DNA of 5,225 nt from positions 1-5,225 of the forward strand of contig JBFSVS010000038.1 in NCBI GenBank assembly GCA_041263285.1. The letters run 5' to 3'. Below the pieces are notes generated by a model, which searched no databases, was not told where the DNA came from, and saw only the letters and a program-made list of their open reading frames with translations. Source of the DNA: Acidiparvus fluvialis. GTDB taxonomy: Bacteria > Acidobacteriota > Holophagae > Holophagales > Holophagaceae. This document shows, one piece after another, positions 1-5,225 of this stretch (position 1 is the stretch's first letter; each line of letters starts with the position of its first letter). The position numbers and the translations under genes are program-made.

Positions 1-1660
1 GACCGAGGGTGCTTCGGCACTCTCTATTCGGCTTGAAAGCCCCTTATGTTCTTTTTATGCCGCGTCGATCGTGGACTTAGGGTCGAGCCCTTATATTCCC
101 TACGATACGACTAAGTTTTTAGAGCTCATGGGTTCTTCCAGCAAAGCCCTGGCTTCGGTGGATGCGTCGAATGAACTTTTATATCGTTTTGGTCAACCTA
201 CGCATGCGTTTGATCTAGATACCTTGCAAGGATCGATCACCGTTCGCTTAGCAAAGTCGGGTGAAGCCTTTGTGGGTCTTGATGGAATCTCGAGAACCCT
301 TACCGCCCAAGATTTGGTGATTGCGGATGAAGCAGGCCCCATTGCTCTAGCAGGAGTTTTGGGAGGTGAGCGAACCAAAGTAACGGCTCAAACCCGTCGA
401 ATATTAGTTGAAAGTGCACTCTTTGATGCAGTATCGGTTCGCACGACGGCGCACCGACTCAATCTTCATACGGAAGCGTCCAATCGCTTTGGTCGAGGCG
501 TAGACCCCTCGCAAGTGGTCCCCATTCGTAATCTCTTATCGCAAACCATTGCACAATGGACCGAGGGTAAAGTCATCGCTGCATGGAACGTCGGCTTGCT
601 TCCTCTTGTTGCTTCCCCTATTCACCTCTCTTTATCCCTGTTAGAACGTATGGCCGGCCGACCGATATCAGGACCCGATGCCATGGCGCATCTTGAGCGT
701 CTCGGCGCCCGTGTGCTTATGGATGAGCATGCCCTGAATGTTATCCCCCCCTCTTGGCGCCATGATCTGACTCAGGCTGAAGATCTCGTCGAAGAAGTTC
801 TCAGACTCGAAGGCTATGATCGCATTGATTCCGTATTACCTTCGGTGCAAGCCGACCCTCTTCCGATGCCCTTTGAATTTACTCAGCGTATTCAATGGAG
901 TGAGCGATTAGCGCATCTAGGATTCTTTCAGACTCTCACCTTTGGTTTCCAAGGTCCTTCGGATGAAACAGCTTCAGCGTCTGATCCATCAGGGCGTCGT
1001 CTCTCGAATCCCCTAGGAGAAGAGTACTCTTTAATGCGATCGAGTCTATTGCCGGCGCTTAAAAAAGCTGCCCTTCAGAATTTGAGAAACGGCCAAGCTG
1101 AAGTTCGCTTATTCGAAATTGCCCCTGTTTATCAGTCGTATCCCGAAGGACCTCATTCAGTTTTAACCCTTGCCCTCATCTGGGGAGGACGAGCAGGCGG
1201 CGAGGATGTGCTGACGCCTGCGCAAACCATTACCCCTTTACATCTCATGGGGTTAGCGCAGACACTTCAGCTTCCTACGATTCACATCGTTGATTTAGGA
1301 GAAGGGCTCTTGGGCTTTGAACTACCTCTTCCATCAAAACCATCTGCCGTAGCTCCCCTGATTCCTCATTTTGTTCCCTATAGTCGGCATCCCATGGTTC
1401 AACGCGACCTCTCACTCTTGGTGTCCCAAGGGCAAACGTACGGGCCGATTGAATCGGCCTTCAAGAAAGTACTCCCAGGCGTCTGTAAGAGCCTGCGATG
1501 CGTCGAGGTCTATCGCGGGAAGGGTGTCCCCGAGGGCCAGGAAGCTTGGCTTTTGCGCTTTCAATTTCAGGCGGATCGTAGTCTTACGACCGAAGAAGTG
1601 GATGAATGGATGAAGACTGTCGTAGATCTTCTTCCCAGTATGCAAATTACACTAAGATAA
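1..1660 (+). CDS. pheT: Phenylalanine-tRNA ligase beta subunit, 3' part
   Basis: This is the beta subunit of the cytoplasmic alpha2-beta2 enzyme that charges tRNA-Phe with phenylalanine. The reading frame is open from base 2, so the gene enters from the left. About 552 residues are present against roughly 800 usual, so the N-terminal tRNA-binding part and some of B3 are missing. Visible in order: the B3/B4 editing domain with GQPTHAFD (His at 203-205), AGVLGG, VESALF and LHTEAS; the B5 domain at about 620-840 ending in EEVLRLEGYDRI; the catalytic-like core with NPLGEEYSLMRSSLLPAL at about 1009-1062; and the C-terminal FDX-ACB (anticodon-binding) domain from about 1372 with RHPMVQRDLSLLV. The residues I recall as forming the editing pocket are kept. 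One oddity is RFGRGVD where the family usually has RFERGVD. GTG at 71 is an internal codon, not the start. Identification is secure. Confidence 0.96.
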   Translation, partial: TEGASALSIRLESPLCSFYAASIVDLGSSPYIPYDTTKFLELMGSSSKALASVDASNELLYRFGQPTHAFDLDTLQGSITVRLAKSGEAFVGLDGISRTLTAQDLVIADEAGPIALAGVLGGERTKVTAQTRRILVESALFDAVSVRTTAHRLNLHTEASNRFGRGVDPSQVVPIRNLLSQTIAQWTEGKVIAAWNVGLLPLVASPIHLSLSLLERMAGRPISGPDAMAHLERLGARVLMDEHALNVIPPSWRHDLTQAEDLVEEVLRLEGYDRIDSVLPSVQADPLPMPFEFTQRIQWSERLAHLGFFQTLTFGFQGPSDETASASDPSGRRLSNPLGEEYSLMRSSLLPALKKAALQNLRNGQAEVRLFEIAPVYQSYPEGPHSVLTLALIWGGRAGGEDVLTPAQTITPLHLMGLAQTLQLPTIHIVDLGEGLLGFELPLPSKPSAVAPLIPHFVPYSRHPMVQRDLSLLVSQGQTYGPIESAFKKVLPGVCKSLRCVEVYRGKGVPEGQEAWLLRFQFQADRSLTTEEVDEWMKTVVDLLPSMQITLR

Positions 1661-1670
1661 GTTTGAACCG

Positions 1671-1676
1671 AGAGGA
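1671..1676 (+). promoter_or_regulatory. Shine-Dalgarno site deciding the ZapB-like start
   Basis: AGAGGA lies 7 bases before ATG 1684. It supports that start over the in-frame ATG at 1606, which sits inside pheT and would add 26 residues read out of the pheT frame. Confidence 0.7.
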
Positions 1677-1683
1677 ATCCCCG

Positions 1684-1962
1684 ATGGATGTTGTCCAACA
1701 GATTGAGCAAAAAATTAAAAACTTACTTCAGGATCGCCGAGACCTGAGAGCCCAAGTGGCTAACTTTAATCAGCAGCGTGCCTCAGAATCTCAAGCGCTC
1801 ACAAATCTTGAACAACGAGTCACCCAACTCCAAGAACATCACGATAAATTGAAAGCCAACGAAACTCATTTACAATCCGTGATCGAAGCCCTTGAGCAAG
1901 AACGCGAACAGACTAAGGGTCAGTTACAACAATTGCTCCGAGCCTTCGAAGAACTTTCTTAA
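1684..1962 (+). CDS. Small coiled-coil protein, ZapB-like
   Basis: This gene encodes a 92-residue, very hydrophilic protein rich in Gln, Glu, Leu and Lys, with heptad-like spacing of Leu, Ile and Val over nearly its whole length. No signal peptide, membrane segment or catalytic motif is visible. Small all-coiled-coil proteins encoded next to zapA are usually annotated as ZapB-type or TIGR02449-type factors. ZapB is a cytoplasmic protein that binds ZapA and helps anchor the FtsZ ring to the chromosome terminus region. Here the family call rests on length, coiled coil and position beside zapA rather than on a diagnostic motif. The start at 1684 is chosen for its AGAGGA site and because it clears the pheT stop by 23 bases. 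It is probably co-transcribed with pheT and zapA. It could instead be an unrelated short coiled-coil protein. Confidence 0.75.
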   Translation: MDVVQQIEQKIKNLLQDRRDLRAQVANFNQQRASESQALTNLEQRVTQLQEHHDKLKANETHLQSVIEALEQEREQTKGQLQQLLRAFEELS

Positions 1963-1980
1963 GCATATTTGGGGCTACGG

Positions 1981-2304
1981 ATGACTTATCGAAATGTACG
2001 CTTGGAGATTGCGGGGCAGACCCTCGAGTGCCAAACTGAACTTTCAGAAAGTGAGCTCCAAGAGGCCGTAGCCTTGGTCGAACACAGCTTAGTAGCGATG
2101 GAGAGTCGAGCTAAGGTATTATATGGAGATACCAAGAAGGAGGCGGACCATGGGGTTCGTTTCATCCTTGGAACCCTCAACCTGGCTTATCAACTGATTC
2201 GTCAAGAAAAGGAAGCTCTCAAACATCGTACGGATTTGGAACAGAAACTACTCAAATTGTTAGAAGATGTTCCAGATGACACCCCCCCTTCTTTACCCCT
2301 TTAA
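1981..2304 (+). CDS. zapA: Cell division protein ZapA
   Basis: ZapA is a small cytoplasmic protein that bundles FtsZ protofilaments and stabilises the Z ring. From ATG 1981 the product has 107 residues, close to the family norm of about 100. It shows the family layout: an N-terminal beta-strand region (RNVRLEIAGQTLEC), a linker helix with Glu-rich turns, the LGTLNLAYQLI segment matching the family's conserved Ala-Leu-Asn-Ile-Ala stretch at the start of the long C-terminal helix, and then a coiled coil (QEKEALKHRTDLEQKLLKLL). An in-frame TTG at 1969 would add four residues. I prefer ATG 1981 because GGGG at 1971-1974 sits 6 bases before it, whereas nothing like a ribosome site precedes the TTG. 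The gene starts 18 bases after the ZapB-like stop, and the 6S RNA candidate follows, as in many proteobacteria. Confidence 0.88.
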   Translation: MTYRNVRLEIAGQTLECQTELSESELQEAVALVEHSLVAMESRAKVLYGDTKKEADHGVRFILGTLNLAYQLIRQEKEALKHRTDLEQKLLKLLEDVPDDTPPSLPL

Positions 2305-2305
2305 C
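2276..2305 (+). promoter_or_regulatory. Possible sigma70 promoter for the 6S RNA
   Basis: ATGACA at 2276-2281 matches the -35 consensus TTGACA at five of six positions. TTTAAC at 2300-2305 matches the -10 consensus at four of six, and the spacer is 18 bases. The -10 overlaps the zapA stop codon. The predicted start, near 2312, lies just before the 6S fold. Matches this weak also occur by chance, so the position is what gives the call its weight. Confidence 0.35.
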
Positions 2306-2324
2306 GGCTAAGACCGGGGTCATC

Positions 2325-2508
2325 TTAAATGCTCTTTCCCTGCAAGGCACGTGTGTATGGCCAAGCGCTTGTTCCATAACTATGATTGGGCAATCTGCCC
2401 CCACCCTTGTGCGTTCCGCGCGTCGGCATGCCTCAAAGTGGGTTTTGACTGCCCCCCTACAACCTAGGGAACTCGGCAAGCCTCCACGACTACGCGGGGA
2501 ATTTTAAA
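2325..2508 (+). ncRNA. ssrS: Candidate 6S RNA
   Basis: 6S RNA mimics an open promoter and binds the housekeeping RNA polymerase holoenzyme, damping transcription in stationary phase. No convincing gene lies in this interval, and its site directly after zapA is the classical ssrS locus. Hand folding gives a long rod. The closing stem pairs 2325-2329 with 2503-2507 and 2336-2343 with 2494-2501. Further pairs are 2350-2353 with 2485-2488, 2367-2371 with 2477-2481, and 2372-2375 with 2468-2471. A central bubble follows. Its 5' strand can form the hairpin 2388-2392 with 2396-2400, as in Escherichia coli 6S, where a small hairpin sits at the same place. The apical arm begins with 2400-2404 paired to 2438-2442. 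The length between stem ends, 184 nt, equals the E. coli length as I recall it. The exact ends are uncertain; a 5' start near 2312 is possible. No energy calculation or covariance search was made. Confidence 0.75.
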
Positions 2509-2543
2509 TCCTTCAAGATCTGAGAGCTCCTCATTCATTCCCT

Positions 2544-2548
2544 AGGAG
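2544..2548 (+). promoter_or_regulatory. Shine-Dalgarno site of rny
   Basis: AGGAG is followed by a 6-base spacer and ATG 2555. It is the strongest ribosome site in the window and fixes the rny start. It lies about 36 bases beyond the end of the 6S fold. Confidence 0.8.
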
Positions 2549-2554
2549 TTCATT

Positions 2555-4183
2555 ATGAATACCAATACCTTATTCATCGGTCTCTTGGTCCTGGCAGTTA
2601 TTGCCTTGGCCCTCTTGAATCAAAAAAAGAATGTTTCGAGTTCATTAAGCGAAGAAGCAAAAGCTAAGCTTCGACAAGATCTCGAGCAAGAACTGAAAGC
2701 CAAGGCGGACCGTCAAGTCGCCGAGGCGGCTAAAGAAGCCGAACTACTTCGGGAGAAAGTGCGTCTCGAAGTGGAGGCCATGAAGAAAGATGCCGAACTC
2801 AAGTCGAAAGATCTTGCCCTGGCCGCTCGGGCTGAAATCGAAAAGCAACTCAGCGAACGACAAAATACCCTTGCAGCTCAAGAAAAGCGAGCGCTTCAAA
2901 AAGAAGAAACCCTCGATAAAAAAACGCAGAGTCTAGAGCAGAAAGAAAAAGAAATAGAAATTGAGCGTGAGAAGCGCCAAAAAGAAAATGAACGTCTCGA
3001 AGCGCTAAAGCAAGAAGCGAAGCAATTAGTCGAACAACAACAGAAGAAACTCGAATCCATTGCCAATCTGACTCGTGATGATGCTCGTAAAGAACTCATG
3101 GAACAGCTTGAGCACGATGCCAAGATGGATGCTTCTAAAATTGTTCGCCGTATTGAAGAAGAAGCCACCGAAGAGGCTCAGAAGAAAGCCCGCTGGGCCA
3201 TTGGGGCCGCCATTCAGCGTATTGCCAGTGACGTTGTCACGGAAACCGCCGTGGGCTCCATTCAATTAGCCAGCGATGACCTCAAAGGCCGCATCATTGG
3301 CAAAGAAGGCCGCAATATTCGAGCCTTAGAAAAAGCGACGGGTTGCGATTTAATCGTGGATGAAACACCCGAAACGATCGTCGTATCGTCTTTTGATCCG
3401 ATTCGTCGTGAAGTGGCTCGACAGGCTGTTGAACTCTTACTAGCCGATGGACGTATTCATCCTGCGCGTATTGAAGAAGTCGTCGAAAAAGTTAAAGTGG
3501 ATCTTGATATTAAACTTAAAGAAATTGGTGAAGCCGCCGCCATTGAACTTGGATTTCCTGATGTTCACCCCAAACTTCATAAACTTCTCGGTCGTCTCAA
3601 CTACCGACATTCCTATGGTCAAAACGTCCTCGAGCACACCAAAGAAGTTGCCCATATTGCGGAATATATGGCCGGCGAAATGGGCGCTGATCCCATCCTT
3701 GCACGTCGTGCCGGACTCTTCCATGACATTGGTAAAGCCGTCGACCGCGAAGTGGAAGGTACTCATATCGAACTTGGCATGCAATTACTCCAACGCTACG
3801 GGGAAAAAGAAGGGGTTATTCATGCCATGAGTTGCCATCATGGTGATTTTGAACCCCGCACCGTGGAAGCGATGTTGATCACCGCGGCGGACGCGCTTTC
3901 CGCAGCTCGTCCTGGTGCTCGTCGCGAAATGCTATCGACCTACGTCAAGCGACTGGAGCAACTCGAAGTCATTGCCAATTCGTATCAAGGCGTTCAAAAA
4001 AGCTTTGCGCTCCAAGCGGGTCGTGAAATTCGCATCATGGTTGACGCAGGGAAGGTGAACGATGATCAGGCTTTCTGGATTGCTAAAGACGTGTCCAAAC
4101 GCATCGAAAATGAAATGCAATTCCCGGGTCAGATTAAAGTCACCGTCATGCGTGAAACGCGTGCCGTTGAATTCGCTCGGTAG
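2555..4183 (+). CDS. rny: Ribonuclease Y
   Basis: RNase Y is a membrane-anchored endoribonuclease that starts mRNA decay and processes structured RNAs. The 542-residue product is complete and near the usual length of about 520. It has one N-terminal membrane segment (about residues 5-22) followed by Lys residues that favour a cytoplasmic body. Next comes a long charged coiled coil (about 30-205, Lys/Glu/Gln/Ala rich). The KH domain carries GRIIGKEGRNIR, with its GKEG loop at 249-252. The HD phosphohydrolase domain shows His361, the His390-Asp391 pair in FHDIGK, His428-His429 and Asp446, all expected metal or catalytic positions. The C-terminal tail ends in a typical IKVTVMRETRAVEFAR. Nothing is truncated. 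The 6S RNA candidate lies upstream and the DUF4286 gene 8 bases downstream, suggesting a shared transcript with the latter. Bacteria of the enteric type use RNase E instead, so this gene is informative about the lineage. Confidence 0.97.
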   Translation: MNTNTLFIGLLVLAVIALALLNQKKNVSSSLSEEAKAKLRQDLEQELKAKADRQVAEAAKEAELLREKVRLEVEAMKKDAELKSKDLALAARAEIEKQLSERQNTLAAQEKRALQKEETLDKKTQSLEQKEKEIEIEREKRQKENERLEALKQEAKQLVEQQQKKLESIANLTRDDARKELMEQLEHDAKMDASKIVRRIEEEATEEAQKKARWAIGAAIQRIASDVVTETAVGSIQLASDDLKGRIIGKEGRNIRALEKATGCDLIVDETPETIVVSSFDPIRREVARQAVELLLADGRIHPARIEEVVEKVKVDLDIKLKEIGEAAAIELGFPDVHPKLHKLLGRLNYRHSYGQNVLEHTKEVAHIAEYMAGEMGADPILARRAGLFHDIGKAVDREVEGTHIELGMQLLQRYGEKEGVIHAMSCHHGDFEPRTVEAMLITAADALSAARPGARREMLSTYVKRLEQLEVIANSYQGVQKSFALQAGREIRIMVDAGKVNDDQAFWIAKDVSKRIENEMQFPGQIKVTVMRETRAVEFAR

Positions 4184-4185
4184 GA
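4182..4185 (+). promoter_or_regulatory. Shine-Dalgarno site overlapping the rny stop
   Basis: AGGA begins inside the TAG stop of rny and stands 6 bases before ATG 4192. Ribosomes finishing rny would therefore cover the start region of the next gene, which points to translational coupling. Confidence 0.6.
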
Positions 4186-4191
4186 TGGTCC

Positions 4192-4488
4192 ATGCTCGTT
4201 TATGAAGTCACGGTTTGCCTGCAATATGCGGATGAAGAAGCATTTCGTGGCTTCATGACGGAGGCTCATATTCCCGATATTGTTGCCACGGGTTGTTTTG
4301 ACCAAGTCTCTTTTCAGCGTCTCGGTGAAAAGCATTTTCGGACCCAGTATCAAGCCCTGCATCAAGAGGATCTCGATCGTTACCTGACCCAGCACGCCCC
4401 CCAATTTCGTGAAGACTTCCTCAAGCACTTTCCCGGTGAGACGGAAGTTGAACGTCAGGTATGGACGATTGAGCAGAGCTGGTCTTAG
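4192..4488 (+). CDS. DUF4286 family protein of unknown function
   Basis: The 98-residue product matches my memory of the DUF4286 family (about 100 residues). It has an N-terminal strand MLVYEVTVCL, then HIPDIVATGCF (residues about 26-36), then a TQYQAL strand with the family's Tyr, then the YLTQHAPQFREDF segment (residues about 64-76) and a final segment with ERQVW. The alternation of strands and helices resembles a ferredoxin-like, dimeric alpha-beta barrel fold, but that is inferred from pattern only. No signal peptide, membrane segment or catalytic motif is evident, so it is probably cytoplasmic. The function of the family is unknown to me. The gene starts 8 bases after rny with a ribosome site overlapping the rny stop, so it is likely translated from the rny mRNA. 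Its stop overlaps the alaS stop by 4 bases on the other strand. The family call is fairly sure; any role linked to RNase Y is speculation. Confidence 0.82.
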   Translation: MLVYEVTVCLQYADEEAFRGFMTEAHIPDIVATGCFDQVSFQRLGEKHFRTQYQALHQEDLDRYLTQHAPQFREDFLKHFPGETEVERQVWTIEQSWS

Positions 4489-5225
4489 GCTAGGAACTGC
4501 TTGAGTGCTCCCAAAGCTTCAGGGAGTTTAGACGGCTCGGTGCCCCCTCCTTGGGCTAAATCTTTTTTTCCGCCTCCCTTACCCTTTAAAAAGGGTGTCA
4601 TGATCTTCAGGAGATCTCCTGCATGATGAGGCAATTCGGAGCTGACACTAATCACTAGGGCCAGTTGGTTTGAACTGAGTCTCGAGGTGAGTAATAAAAT
4701 ACCTTTTGGATGGCGTTGGCGGAAACGATCCATTAACTGCCGTAAATCTTGTCCGTCTACCCCCTCTATTTGGCGACAGATCAAAGCACCGCCTTGAATC
4801 GGTGTAAGAATCTCTTCGGTTTCTTGATCGGAGGCCGCCTGTAATTTAGTTTTTTTGAGTTTTTCCTCAAGCGCTTGAATCTTTTGATCTTTTTGGGCGA
4901 TGACCGAACTTAATTGATCTTTCGAAACATTAGTACTTCGGGCCAGTTGGGTCAGGACTCGATCATGATCTTGAAGATATTTCAGAGCCATGATCCCGGC
5001 GACCGCCTCTACTCTTCGAATTCCACTTGCGACCGAGGATTCTTGAGTAATTTTGATTAGACCAATTTCACCCGTATTGGCGACATGCGTTCCTCCACAC
5101 AGTTCAACCGAGTAGTCTCCCAGTGTAAGAACGCGAACCCGTTCTCCGTATTTTTCTCCAAACAAAGCGATGGCCCCTTGTTGAAGCGCTTTTTCAATCG
5201 GAAGTTCTTCAATATGGGCAGGAAG
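4485..5225 (-). CDS. alaS: Alanine-tRNA ligase, C-terminal part
   Basis: This is the cytoplasmic enzyme that charges tRNA-Ala and also edits mischarged Ser and Gly. The frame is open to the right edge, so 246 C-terminal residues of roughly 870 are present and the catalytic core lies outside the window. Visible from the edge: EKALQQGAIALFGEKYGE and YSVELCGGTHVANTGEIG from the editing domain, in which the Cys (bases 5097-5099) and the His four residues later are zinc ligands, then ASGIRRVEAVAG. A coiled coil follows (about residues 80-115 of the fragment), and then the C-Ala oligomerisation domain of DHHA1 type with KGKGGGKKDLAQGGG near the end. A TTG at 5165 that could be read as a start is the Leu of ALFGEKYG and is internal. 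Upstream neighbours are not visible. Identification is secure. Confidence 0.96.
   Translation of the reverse strand, partial: LPAHIEELPIEKALQQGAIALFGEKYGERVRVLTLGDYSVELCGGTHVANTGEIGLIKITQESSVASGIRRVEAVAGIMALKYLQDHDRVLTQLARSTNVSKDQLSSVIAQKDQKIQALEEKLKKTKLQAASDQETEEILTPIQGGALICRQIEGVDGQDLRQLMDRFRQRHPKGILLLTSRLSSNQLALVISVSSELPHHAGDLLKIMTPFLKGKGGGKKDLAQGGGTEPSKLPEALGALKQFLA

Noticed and set aside
1..568. ACCGAGGGT occurring at 2-10 and again at about 560-568
   Set aside because: A single 9-base repeat inside one gene, with no further similarity around it, is consistent with chance.
1606..1683. Upstream in-frame extension of the ZapB-like gene starting at ATG 1606
   Set aside because: It overlaps the conserved C-terminus of PheT in another frame, and a clear ribosome site supports ATG 1684.
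2252..2479. Minus-strand open frame of 75 codons across the zapA-rny gap
   Set aside because: It runs antisense through the 6S candidate, matches no family I know, shows no coding character and has no supporting context.
2514..2534. Small hairpin UGAG-AGCUC-CUCA between the RNA and rny, considered as a terminator
   Set aside because: It has only 4 base pairs and is followed by mixed sequence rather than a T-run.
3228..3240. Perfect inverted repeat GTGAC-GTT-GTCAC, considered as an operator
   Set aside because: It lies deep inside the rny coding sequence with no promoter nearby; a 5-base arm is expected by chance.
2896..3265. Minus-strand open frames within rny, Ser/Arg rich or Phe/Asn rich
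   Set aside because: Their compositions are the complement of the Lys/Glu-rich coiled coil of RNase Y, whose frame is fully explained.
3440..3830. Overlapping open frames on both strands over the HD domain of rny
   Set aside because: They are shadows of a conserved coding frame; neither resembles a known protein.
4558..4596. T-run followed by ACCCTT/AAGGGT inverted repeat, considered as a terminator
   Set aside because: The T-run is on the wrong side of the stem for a + strand terminator and gives an A-run for the - strand. The bases encode the conserved Gly/Lys-rich KGKGGGKK stretch of AlaS.

Overview
The window is ordinary bacterial chromosome carrying housekeeping genes. In order it holds the 3' part of pheT, a small coiled-coil gene of ZapB type, zapA, a non-coding interval that looks like a 6S RNA gene (ssrS), a complete rny (RNase Y), a small DUF4286-family gene, and, on the opposite strand, the 3' part of alaS. 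Both edge genes are cut by the window. No insertion sequence, CRISPR array, tRNA, rRNA or phage gene was seen. No gene-free stretch exceeds 300 bases; the longest, about 250 bases between zapA and rny, is accounted for by the 6S RNA candidate.

Organism: base composition looks balanced by eye. The zapA-6S RNA neighbourhood is a proteobacterial hallmark. An RNase Y directly downstream, with pheT upstream, fits deltaproteobacterial or Bdellovibrionota-like lineages better than enteric gammaproteobacteria, which rely on RNase E. This placement rests on gene content and remembered gene order, not on a tree, and some gammaproteobacterial groups remain possible.

Layout: pheT, the ZapB-like gene and zapA are on the + strand with gaps of 23 and 18 bases, so they are probably one transcription unit joining phenylalanyl-tRNA charging to Z-ring assembly factors. 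A possible sigma70-type promoter overlaps the zapA stop codon and would start a transcript just before the 6S fold. That fold is about 184 nt from 2325 to 2508: a closing stem, an interrupted second stem, a central bubble with a small hairpin on its 5' strand, and an apical arm. About 46 bases later rny begins behind a good Shine-Dalgarno site. The DUF4286 gene follows after 8 bases, with its ribosome site overlapping the rny stop, so the two are probably co-transcribed. The DUF4286 gene and alaS converge and overlap tail to tail by 4 bases.

The most interesting element is the 6S RNA candidate and its placement directly ahead of an endoribonuclease gene. I found no clearly new system. The protein genes are recognisable family members, and the open questions are the RNA, its possible alternative pairing, the DUF4286 gene of unknown role, and a few local details.
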